Shown: positions 1 through 9,700 of the stretch, in pieces
Layout of the letters: each line of letters starts with the position of its first letter
How positions within the stretch are numbered: the stretch's first letter is position 1
DNA from: Acanthaster planci
Taxonomy: Eukaryota > Echinodermata > Asteroidea > Valvatida > Acanthasteridae
Assembly: GCF_001949145.1 (NCBI RefSeq)
Contig: NW_019091396.1
Location: forward strand, 1,125,526 to 1,138,515
DNA: 12,990 nucleotides
Reading direction: 5' to 3'
Program-made: the position numbers and the translations under genes
The notes under the pieces: generated by a model
Told to the model about the DNA's origin: nothing
The model's database searches: none
The model's input: the letters and a program-made list of their open reading frames with translations, nothing else

Positions 1-2068
1 GTCTACCAGAACCCGTATTTTATAGTCTACAATTCTTCTAAAAATTCCGTTTCATTGCGTAAGTTTCTTAAAATAGACCTCTTAGCATTACTTAATCTAA
101 CAAGAATTCTCTAGAATGTTCACTACACAACTAGAAATGATGTAATCCTACAGGAAACCTCCAGAGCGTAGAACGATAACATTCTGGACTACAGTGAGGT
201 CATTAAACAGGGAGTGGGTGAAACCCGGGTCACACACGGAATTGAGTGCGGTACCATTACATAATTTGCCACACGTCGAGAGACTGTGTGTGTATATTTA
301 ATCCACAGACAAGAAATAATCGGAGTAAATTATCAGCATATATTTATTAAAAAAACGATTACTGCCTTCGAAAAATTGAAAATGAAATTTTAAAACAAAG
401 TTACGTGAAAAACCAATTAACACCAAGTTGCATGCGATTGCTTTATTTTACGAACACCTATATCTGAAACGGGGTAAGCGCCAGTTTGGTACTTTTTAAA
501 ATTCTAATAATCCTGGTTGCCCAAAGTCAGTTTCGCTGGGTTCTATACAGTCCAACACAGTTTCATAAATTAGTATAGCAAAAAGATTACGTTAAAGCAC
601 ACTCAGCACCAGCAGACTGTTTTCATACAAGGTATGTAAAGATATTGATATTAAGATATTGTCCCTAAAGGTGATTCGCAGATTTCAAGCAAGCAAAAGG
701 CACCCACTTGAAACTGTCAAATGGTACTGGCATGTTGTTAAGTCTACTTTATCTCAAATTTGGACACGATGAAAACGGTACATTTTTAACTTGTTTAACA
801 TCTGTATGAAATTTATGGGTTTTCTTTTTCGGGTATTGAAGAGCATTTATTTTTATTTCTATTGGATCATTCTGAAAATTTATTATCAATGTCCTCGATC
901 CATCGCAATATCGTTGCCTGAAACTATGTATAGGTTCTATGATTACTTTAGCAAATACTGTTGGTAATTCCAGAACTGCTATTTGTCAAGATTTTAAGAA
1001 GCGGGGTACGTATTATTTAGGAACCGCCTAAGTGTATATAATTTTAAAAAGCAAGGGTTTGTACTCCAGAGATTAAGGGCAAGTGGTTTGTACTTTACCG
1101 GTTGCTTTTTCCAGATTTTTGAGAGCCCCTCCTCATAAACAAGCACAAAGAAAGAAGCGACTTGGCACAAGTGTATGCATCTGTAAAAATCCGTCGCAAC
1201 TTTGACACCATATAGACTCAAAACTGATGCACGACACAAATGAAACGTAGCTAGGTGAACAAAATGATAAATCACATACAAATTAGAAGGAACATGTACG
1301 AACTTGGTTCCATTTCGGAACGATCATGTGTTAAAAAGTCTTAAACCGATAAAAATAACTGAACACGACGTGCACATATGTCGATAAATTGACAATGGTT
1401 TCAGGGAATAAACTGTAATTCGTCTGAACCGTCGGTAATGAAGCTCTACAGCTGAAAGTACCTCAATGGCACTACAAAGTGATCTCACATTGGTGTGGGA
1501 GTACATGCTAGAGAATCTCCAGCTTTTTTTCTAAGGATTAGGTAGAATAATCGATTGATGGATTCAACATATTTCTATTCACTGCTAGTGAACCAAAAAT
1601 GATCTCGGTTAAAACTTGTCAGCATATGGGAAAATTCAACATCTGTAGTTATCATCAGTCGGTTATGCGGAGAGATCTTACTATCGATCACAATTTACAT
1701 CGGTGCTGTAAATGGTTAGTACCTGTTTCGTGTTAAACAGCACTTTTGGTTTTTATTTAAAACCTCAAGACAACACAGTCTTGCTCATGACTTCGTCATA
1801 CACTCGGGATCGGACGCGCCACGATTTGCAGGCTCCCATTGGACGATCGCTGAAGTTGCGTGTTAACTTCCCGTTCCACAGTTCCATGTAAACAGCTATC
1901 AATGCACATAAATCTATGTGCAGTGCATGTGTAGTGGGCGTGGTTTAAACTTTTTAACTTTTTCACACTTACAAACCGGATAGCCAAAGAATAGACCTTT
2001 TTACTAATAAATTCATAATTTTTCACGCAAGCGCACAAATGGCCCTGGAGGCAAGAAGTAAGAGCGGG
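1..2068. other. Stretch without a recognisable gene
   Basis: AT-rich DNA with only short open frames. None shows a domain, a compositional shift or convincing splice sites on either strand. It is downstream of the lectin gene and is best read as intergenic. Confidence 0.6.
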
Positions 2069-2326
2069 CCATTGAAAAAGTACATGGGTGGGATTTTGAT
2101 CATTTTCTCTCTGGTTTCTGGCTCTGTTCATTTTTTTTCTTCAAAAAATCCCATTTGATCGTTTTTGCTATAAAACAGCATAAAACACGATCGTAATGTC
2201 TTTTTACAGAGCACTTAAAATCCCACTTAGATTAAAAACCTTGTTTTCTAAAGAGAAAAATGAACAAAAGCAGAGAACCTGAGAGAAAAATGATCAAAAA
2301 TTCACACCCCTGTAGGTTTTCAACGG
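2069..2326. repeat. Foldback (MITE-like) element
   Basis: Two imperfect inverted arms of about 70 bases, 2069-2137 and 2254-2326, flank a 116-base AT-rich centre. Matching pieces include TGAACA, GAGAGAAAATGATCAAAA, CACCC and TGTA followed by TTTTCAA, in the same order with a few mismatches and small indels. No coding capacity. It is probably a non-autonomous DNA element. A clear target-site duplication was not found. Confidence 0.65.
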
Positions 2327-2511
2327 AACGCTTGCGAATAATTTTTCCGTAGGTGGGTGAGTCAAAAACATGAATTATTCATGAGGTCTACTGCCGAACT
2401 GAACTCCAATGACCCAGCATACGTACATGTACCGCCTGTGCACAGTGTACGTGTGTCGTGGAGTTAAAAACTCTATAGACCGATCCAGTGGCAAGAATCA
2501 GGAGCACATTG

Positions 2512-2685
2512 AGGGTGCGTTTGCGCGGTTACTCCTGTTAACACGAGTAGGATGCGTGCACATTACACTTGGGCACAGGAGTATACTCCCCCTCTAGTGA
2601 GAGTATACCCTCGGGTCGTACTCCAGCCGTTCGAGCGCTCAAAGTATACTCGTGTTAACGCGAGTAGCTCGCTCGAACGCGCCCT
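2512..2685. mobile_element. Non-autonomous element with about 38-base terminal inverted repeats
   Basis: The left end 2512-2549 begins AGGGTGCGTT and the right end 2647-2685 closes AACGCGCCCT. The arms match at most positions and share GTTAACACGAGTA exactly. Inside are further palindromes: GGAGTATACTCC at 2578-2589 and CGTTCGAGCG/CGCTCGAACG at 2628-2637 and 2670-2679. The element is 174 bases, far too short for a transposase. No obvious flanking target duplication, so the superfamily is left open. Confidence 0.65.
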
Positions 2686-3306
2686 ATATGATTCTTCATC
2701 AGCCAACGGGAGCGCAATGCTAACCAAAAACAAGGGTTCATCGAGCTTAGGAATGTGCGCCTGAGTGAGGGAAAGGTACACCTCAGTAATGGCGTCAGCA
2801 AATCGGTCTATAGGCCTAAGACGTGTGTGGGCATGAAGCTGGTGTGAGTGACCGCGATCTGATCACTTGAAGTTTTTTCTGTGACTTTGTTGGCTACATT
2901 TTGGGTAGTTGCAAAATGTGAACTGTCCCTTGAAGTCGACTAGCCTTTATTAAGGTCAATTTCTATATCCTAGAAATTTAATGTCATCACCAGTTTCTGA
3001 ATAGTTTATATGTACTGTAGTTTGGTTTGATTCATGGTTTGATAGAAATCCTGTGTAGAAAACGAAATCCAATTTTGAAACATCAGAAGAAAGATAACAA
3101 TTGCGCACATTGGAAAATCAATATTTGCAGAGGACAGCATCCATGTATTTTAACCAAACCCTTGACAACAGTTTAAATGAATGGTAAGGTGCATAACTGA
3201 ATATAACAGGAAGCGCTTCTTCGAACGCAAATGGTTTTGGAGCGAGATGAAGTCTGCATGTACGTGTCCTTTGCTGTACGTAGCAATTATTGAGTGAATG
3301 AAATGT
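2686..3306. other. Stretch without a recognisable gene
   Basis: No domain-bearing open frame or repeat was recognised. It includes a TATAGGCCTA word near 2809 and the distal AATAAA on the minus strand. It may belong to a long 3' UTR if the distal signal is used. Confidence 0.5.
2946..2951 (-). promoter_or_regulatory. Alternative distal poly(A) signal AATAAA
   Basis: Canonical AATAAA on the minus strand about 600 bases downstream of the stop. It could serve a longer transcript. The hexamer is common by chance in AT-rich DNA, so support is weak. Confidence 0.25.
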
Positions 3307-3327
3307 GGTTTAGTGCAGCACTAAACC
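3307..3327. repeat. Perfect 21-base palindrome
   Basis: GGTTTAGTGC and GCACTAAACC are exact inverted arms around a single A. It lies about 220 bases beyond the stop codon. It could form a tight hairpin or be the end of an old repeat; no function is evident. Confidence 0.6.
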
Positions 3328-3439
3328 CCGACCAGATCTTCACTGCCACTGCAGCCAGACCTGCGGATTACGCATCGGCCTAATCAGTCAGAAGCCAAGC
3401 CAAGAAACACGTACGGTACCGATTAAAACATAAGTCAAG

Positions 3440-3445
3440 TTTAAT
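3440..3445 (-). promoter_or_regulatory. Candidate poly(A) signal ATTAAA
   Basis: ATTAAA on the minus strand about 100 bases after the stop codon. It is the commonest variant of AATAAA. The following minus-strand sequence is rich in T and G (for example GTGTTTCTTGGCTTGG), as expected for a cleavage region. The exact site cannot be fixed from sequence alone. Confidence 0.45.
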
Positions 3446-3547
3446 AATACAGGCAAAGAAATGCACAACCGAATTTCAGTACTTCATGACAGTTGGCATC
3501 TTCTGACATGAATAATCTTAGCTGCCAGCTAATTGCTTTCATCAAAA
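3440..3547 (-). other. Probable 3' UTR
   Basis: The stretch from the TAA to the first candidate poly(A) signal has no coding content. Its extent is inferred only from the ATTAAA at 3445-3440. An AATAAA further down at 2951-2946 could give a longer UTR of about 600 bases. Confidence 0.5.
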
Positions 3548-3717
3548 TTAGGTCAGCAGAGGATCAGCAGATGTATCTCTGACGCCAAAGCTAGTCGTGT
3601 TCGTGTTGGATCGCCTGAATTTGGTCCAAATGACAGCCAGTCCAATGACCAACAGCGACGCTCCTAAGATGATTCCAACTATCAGACCAATTAAGGCACC
3701 GGGGGAAAGTTTACTGT
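3548..3717 (-). CDS. Last exon: stalk, membrane helix, cytoplasmic tail and stop
   Basis: Acceptor TTATCTTTTATTTTAG, phase 1, forming an Asn codon with the previous exon. A very short stalk (NSKLSPG) leads into a helix of about 24 hydrophobic residues (ALIGLIVGIILG, SLLVIGLAVIW) with glycines at four-residue spacing. WTKFRR follows as the inside-positive stop-transfer. The tail is 25 residues and ends in DTSADPLLT before TAA at 3550-3548. It has no tyrosine and no YxxΦ motif. The Leu-Leu pair lacks the acidic residue at -4 of a standard dileucine signal. Confidence 0.93.
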
Positions 3718-6700
3718 CTAAAATAAAAGATAAAAAGAGATACACATTGAGCATTTCATTAACAGACATTTGGAATGAGTAAGATACAGTAGGCTAAAAA
3801 AATAGCCTCCACTGCTCAAATCAGAAGCTGCATGCCCTGGAATTCCCACAACTACATCAGGATATGGTTCATATGAACTCCACGTTAAAAAAAGGGAATT
3901 TGAATCGGTGAATAGGCCTTTTGATTTGTACTTGCGGGATCACAAATCCTCCAGAAAACAGAATGCTGTTCAGGGGAAAGGCTGGTATTGAATGGAGGGT
4001 CTTCTCAAAATTACGTGGCTTCACAGTAGCAACGACATCAGAGGGAATCAACAGCTTGTGTCGCAAAATAAGCACAATACAGTTCGAAGTTTTAAACATT
4101 ACCTGACGTTGGTTTCGATGTCGGAAGTGCAACTGAAAATCAATCAAAGAATGCAAATACGATTGAGTGCACTGAAATCAAACAACGGCTTCCATGTGAG
4201 TTAGCCTTGAGCGTGACTAGGGTTATGGGTATACCGATTGGGTATATTAGCTTTCAGGATTTGGCCCAACATATTTCAACTTGCAGTTCTACGCGATACA
4301 ACTCAAAGTCATTTCCATTATCCCCAAAGTCTGTAAAACATCCCAAATTTAGCCTTCAATTTAAGAAAAACAAAAATAGTACCCAGTACATTTTTCGCCC
4401 CCCAGAAACAAAAGTGTCATCCCTCAAAATTCGGTTTGGGATCCGCCTGTAGACCAGTCTGTTACAGAATTTTATCTAACATTTGTGTCTTTTCTTTGTA
4501 GGCTTACTGAATGTTGCAAGCTGCATGCTTTGTACTTGGCAATTGTATGATATTTTAATCAGTTTTAGAAAGATGAGAAAATATTTGAGAAATCCATAAT
4601 ACAGTAATACTCTGCTTCAGCACAATGGTGCCATTCCATATGCACGTTTTTTGTTGCTTTGACGCGTTCGTGCGTTTCACTTTCACGTGACGGACACAAA
4701 AATGGGCTCCATTAACAGAACACACATGTGCGTTACTTTCAAGAGTTAAAATCGCCCCGGGAACAATTTTAACGGATATACGCAACGCCTGGAGGAAGTG
4801 TTGACGCGCATATGAAAAAGCGCCTTAAAGCAGCATCAATGATATCGGTATACACACTGTTGAAACGTGAAAAGTGAAATTGGGGTGACATCCCTGCCTT
4901 TCAACCCCGCCTTCTTACACATTCATAAATACCTGGGACGGTGAACACCGTCCCCCGTGACCGTGTATTAATATTTGATAATGCCCGCTGAGAAGTGATA
5001 ATGCCCGCTGCGTAAATCACGTGCTGGCACCCTTCCATAGAGCTGCTTAAGCACAAAATTTGCTTAAACAGAAAAAACCCTTGCTTAAAAAACGAAGTTT
5101 AGCAGCTCAAAATCTATGTGATTGTCATGCTAACCAAAACACAGGTAAATACCATTTCAACCCAATATATATCACATAGATTTCGGCTGGTAACCTGATT
5201 TATCAAGCAAGGTTTTTCACCATGAATGGACGGGGGAGTTCGGAGAAATGAAAGTAAAATTCTAGATCAAAATGGTTGGAAATCCATCATTTATGGGCTT
5301 CTTTTGACTCTCTGACGAAAACGGTTTTATGAATGGGAATAAATATGTGCTTGGCCTTTCTTAAATTAACGTTGAAGAATAGCTGAGGAGACTAAACGCT
5401 GATAATGCGCGTCGCTTCCACTCTCCTAAGCCGGTCTTTAACGCACGGTTCAGACATATTTATCCCTTTGTCATGCACCCTGCACATGCCCAACAATGTT
5501 TCCCCCATCATGGACTCACTCTGGTCCCTCTTGCACACGTAACCAGCAGAAGACGTGCAGTTGACCATTCCCCATTTACCGGCCTTGAGTCCAACGCAGC
5601 GTTCTGGGCCGGCGGTAGAGTCCGGCATCTCCCAGTTGACATAATCGACTGGCTCTCGTGTCTCGAACAATACTGGTTCCCACTGCAGGTTTCCTATTGA
5701 AAGAAAACTCATTTACTTGTTAACCTAAAGTATCGGTGTACTAACGCTCGTTTTATATATATTCATATCACAGAATTTGATTCGATTTGTGTGCTATCCT
5801 GTTCATGAATTACTAACGTATCTATGTCAAATAACTTAATCAATTTCACTGGATTCAGTGACTGGCCAACTGGTCTCGTATAGTACCTTTATAATCTCGG
5901 CTCATTCCAAGCCAAAAAGTCCCTCCGCCTACGGCCTTAGCTTGCTCCATAAGAAATGTGTTCTCAGCCTCGCTGTGCACGGTGGACAGGTAGCAAGCAT
6001 ATTGCTTGTCGCAGATAGAGCTGGCATAGCCCCAAGTCCCTGACTCTGTCTCCTCCGATTTGGAGACCAAGAGGTAACAATGGCTCCCCCATGCAATCCA
6101 GTCATCAAGGCAGTAACCTGTCACGTACGGCGGTGCAGTGGATGGCGGTGAAGCTGTACAGAAAACGCGCAAGTTTACATAGGAACAACGGCGACCTTTC
6201 CTTGGAAATAAATTGGACGCTGAAGAAATTCAGTTCCTTTCGCCTTACATGGAATTTCAACCTCCAATTTGAATGTTATTCGCTGTCAATGCTTCGTTTC
6301 ATGCGCATGCGCACCTGGGTCATGTGAGTTTGTTTTTACCCAAAGTGCACTTTACTGCACTGCATGTCAAAAACGATGATGTACGTTCTACACCTTGGGC
6401 CCCCATACAAGAAAACATCGGCATTAATTTGCGAGGAAAATCTCATTCCAATCAACCACAGATATTTTTTGCAAAGTGGGCACCATTAGGCCTATCTTGC
6501 TGTGATTTGTTCTCACTTTCAAGTGGTATCGTTCGAAAATAATTCGTTTCGACACATATTTCTCTCAATATTAAAGATTACATGCCCATATTGTGACGTT
6601 AACCTCCTAAACACAGTTGCCATAACTTTGTTTACGAAGGGATGATTAGACAGAGTTTGCTTAACTGCTCAGCACAGTTTGAAAATGTGCACCTTTGGTG

Positions 6701-9700
6701 GGGGGAAACGAGGAAACAAAGGATTCGCTGTGATTTCACTTACCGGTGTTTTTGCATATGGTGGCGTGCTTCTCCGAGCATGCTGTGTCGGACCAGAATC
6801 CCTTGGTATCCACGGCTACACACCCATGACCGACTGCGTTGGTCCCGCTGGGCTTACCGGCTAGCCAGTTTGTGTACAGGAACGGCCAGGAATCAAGCCA
6901 ACGGAAGGCGTGAGTTTCCTGTCCAAACACAGGCGATAAAAAAAGTGAACAAGTTCAATGTTTGATGATGACACTTTTGACTACACGGTTTGGAATCAGT
7001 CAGGTTCAGTTGGAAGAAAATCGCAGTAGAGACTGTATTAATTTGTAGCCAATATTAAAAAGCTGATTTTTAGGATACAGCTTTAATTTCAGGTTGAAAG
7101 GGTAAGTTTGTCTAAGAACCTGTCATACATTTATGTTTTCGTCTTTTCCGTTCAACACATTCGAGATTACAAAATCGTGCTTTGCTATACCACAGAGAGG
7201 TGCGAATAGTACACAAACATTGACAGCTTCGAATGGTCTGGTAATCAGCCTCCCTCGTCGATCCACAAAGCATTCTACTTTCCCCCGGCGAACGCACACA
7301 CTATGCCTTTGCCCGCAACGCCAGTGATGATGCGTGTAGCACAGATACTTTGGTTGCTATGGATATATTTATTTTGCCGTGGAAAGCAAGACAACAAAGA
7401 TAATGAACGCCACTGACTAGTTCGTGACCAATCACGATACAAAATGAGTCGGTAAGTTCTTATGTTTCTTGTAGCTCTTCCACTGGAATCCATGCCTTTC
7501 CGATACAGTTGTTAACGAAAGTAGTTCGTTTCCTTATTTTGGTTCGGATCTGTTCGGTTTGGCTAATCATAGTCACCTCGTCCTTTCTCAGTCCAATCCA
7601 GGCATGGTTGGAGTCGTTCAGGTAAAGCATCAGCCTGGTCAGTGCGCCATCGTAGTCATCCCTGATGGTTGCAATGGTGTTGCCGTCTGACCGGCAGAAT
7701 GCCACGGCATCATCAAATGACATAGGTGTGGCGTGGTACCGGAAACAGCCGCCGTGGAAGCTGACGTATCCCGGTTGGTCACAGCTGTGAAGGTATGCTG
7801 GTTGAACTTTGAAATCCGGCGCTGGAAAAATTGAACGAATATAAGTGATTTATACTGAATTCGTAACGGCGTTTGAACCTGAAGACTTTTGTGAAGCACG
7901 CTTATCAATAATGTCGCTAAAATCAACCCAACCGCTCTCTGGACATTTTACCAGGAACTTTAATCTGACAAATACTTGTAATTTCCTTTGTCCCCCATCC
8001 AAAAGCAATTCCTCTTAATTTTCAGGAATAACAAACGTTATACGAACACCAATCATAACAGTGGAATTTTTACGAATCTTCTGGTCTTTCTTACATGCAT
8101 CTGTCGTGCAGGCGAAATTGGATTTGGTTTCACAAGGTATGGCTTGCCATCGTCCTGGGTCCAAGGTGTCATTGCGCATGACCACACAGATGGTTTCCTT
8201 CAAAGTAAAAAAAAGCCAGTTCAAATCAATTCCTCTAGCTTATCCCTGAAACTTTCAAACGCAGCGTACGTGCAAAATGCTCCGAAAAAACATCGATGAA
8301 TAGATACGCCACATATGCTCTATATCAGTAACCTCGTAAAATTGAGGTTGGTCAGTACAACTATACTTTAACTTTACCCTAGGGGACAAGCTTGATTTTT
8401 TAATGCCATTTACCATGTAAGTGCAGCTGTTGGTGCGATTTTGAAACAAAAAGAGTAGTTTAACCAGGAATTTTAAGCTTGTAACTTGAATCTACTCCCA
8501 TGTTTACAAGCCTAAAATCTACAATACATCATTGCATTTTACATACATTATTGCATTTTATAATGAAATTTGCTCGTTTTCAATCTCATCTCAAGGGCAG
8601 TTCTGTTGATAAAAATCTGTAAAGAAGGAGGTATCACGTGAGCGATAATGACGTCTTGTGAGACAATCCAAATGTCATTTATAAAACTTGCCTGTCTGGA
8701 AGCATGCAGATTTAAACCGTAATTATCCAGAGTAAGAAAAAACACTGAAAATTATCAGCCAGAAAAAAACAGAGAAAGAACATCTCATTTAAACAAGAGG
8801 GCAGGCTCTACCAGTGTACCAAACGTTACCAAGTTTATAGGTGTTTCGTCCCTTAACCAGTTCGTGTAGTCCAGGGGCGAGCCGTCGCTCCAATGGAACT
8901 GGTCGATCGCGCCGATGTTGCTAAGGCCGATCCAGAGCGTTTGGTTAGACGGTTCCATTAAAGTCGTCAGCATCGCTGAGAGAAACAGAGTTAGAAGGCA
9001 CTAGGCATTTCTGTCCTTTACTCACGAACATGAGAACAAGACTTGACTTGAAACAACGATAGCTTTGATGATTCCTACGGGCTTAAATGTCATAGTTCAT
9101 GTGGTTATGACTAAGTCTACTCTCCACAGCAGCTGGATAATGTCAAGACACAGGATGCAAACTGTTCTTTTTAACGCGTGAATGAGCCAGTTCGGTATTT
9201 CAAAAAAAGCAAGGTCATTCGGGAACAAATCATGCACGCAAACTCGCGACGGGCTTCCCTGATTGAGCAGACCTCTCACTCGCTTCCAAATGACCTCGAA
9301 CACGCTTTATTGTGGGTGTGTGCTGTTGGAATATCGACATGGCTCATTAGCACCATTTGTGGCGGCCGCCATTTCAAACCTATCGGCTGCCACATCTAAC
9401 CAACATTTACCCTGTTCCCCAACGTTCAGAATGACGGCCAAGGACCCATCATTGTACTTCCTGCATTCGGCCGCGGCGTCCATTCTCGTCTTCATGTTCT
9501 TAGCTCCTGAGAACACCTTGAAGCACTTCGCCTTGGCCTGCACCCAGCCATCGGGGCATCCACCGGAGATGGGCGTTTCCGTGGGCGTGGCAATGGTCGA
9601 GGTAGCGTTCTGAAATTTCTTACAAATGAAGTTCTGTTTCACCCCGCAATTCAGGTTATTCCATTTCCCATCTATGTTTTTGTTTTGGAAGAGGAAAGAG

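Larger units (their letters stand above)
3718..5519 (-). other. Last intron (1.8 kb), between CTLD-E and the membrane exon
   Basis: The longest intron in the window, phase 1. No additional convincing exon was seen on the minus strand, and direct joining of the flanking exons keeps the frame. It contains the hairpin, tandem duplication and foldback element listed between 4935 and 5218. An alternative last exon giving a soluble form cannot be excluded. Confidence 0.7.

Noticed and set aside
994-1281. 95-codon open frame on the minus strand, and others in 1..2400
   Set aside because: No domain, signal peptide or matched splice sites; length expected by chance in AT-rich DNA.
2369-2383. Palindrome CATGAATTATTCATG
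   Set aside because: Perfect but short and AT-rich; expected by chance at this scale.
2409-2781. Overlapping open frames on both strands
   Set aside because: They are produced by the GC-richer inverted-repeat element at 2512-2685, not by a gene.
3869-4156. Possible extra exon in the last intron
   Set aside because: No acceptor/donor pair with correct phase and no CTLD or stalk-like composition.
5392-5519. Read-through of the CTLD-E exon to a stop at 5392
   Set aside because: A strong GTGAGT donor at 5519 and a phase-matched membrane exon fit better. Retention giving a soluble form remains possible but is not annotated.
7639-7926. 95-codon minus-strand frame over CTLD-D
   Set aside because: Wrong frame; the neighbouring frame carries the cysteines and WIGL core of the domain.
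9263-9613. 116-codon plus-strand open frame
   Set aside because: Antisense shadow of the CTLD-B/C exon; its translation has no family features.
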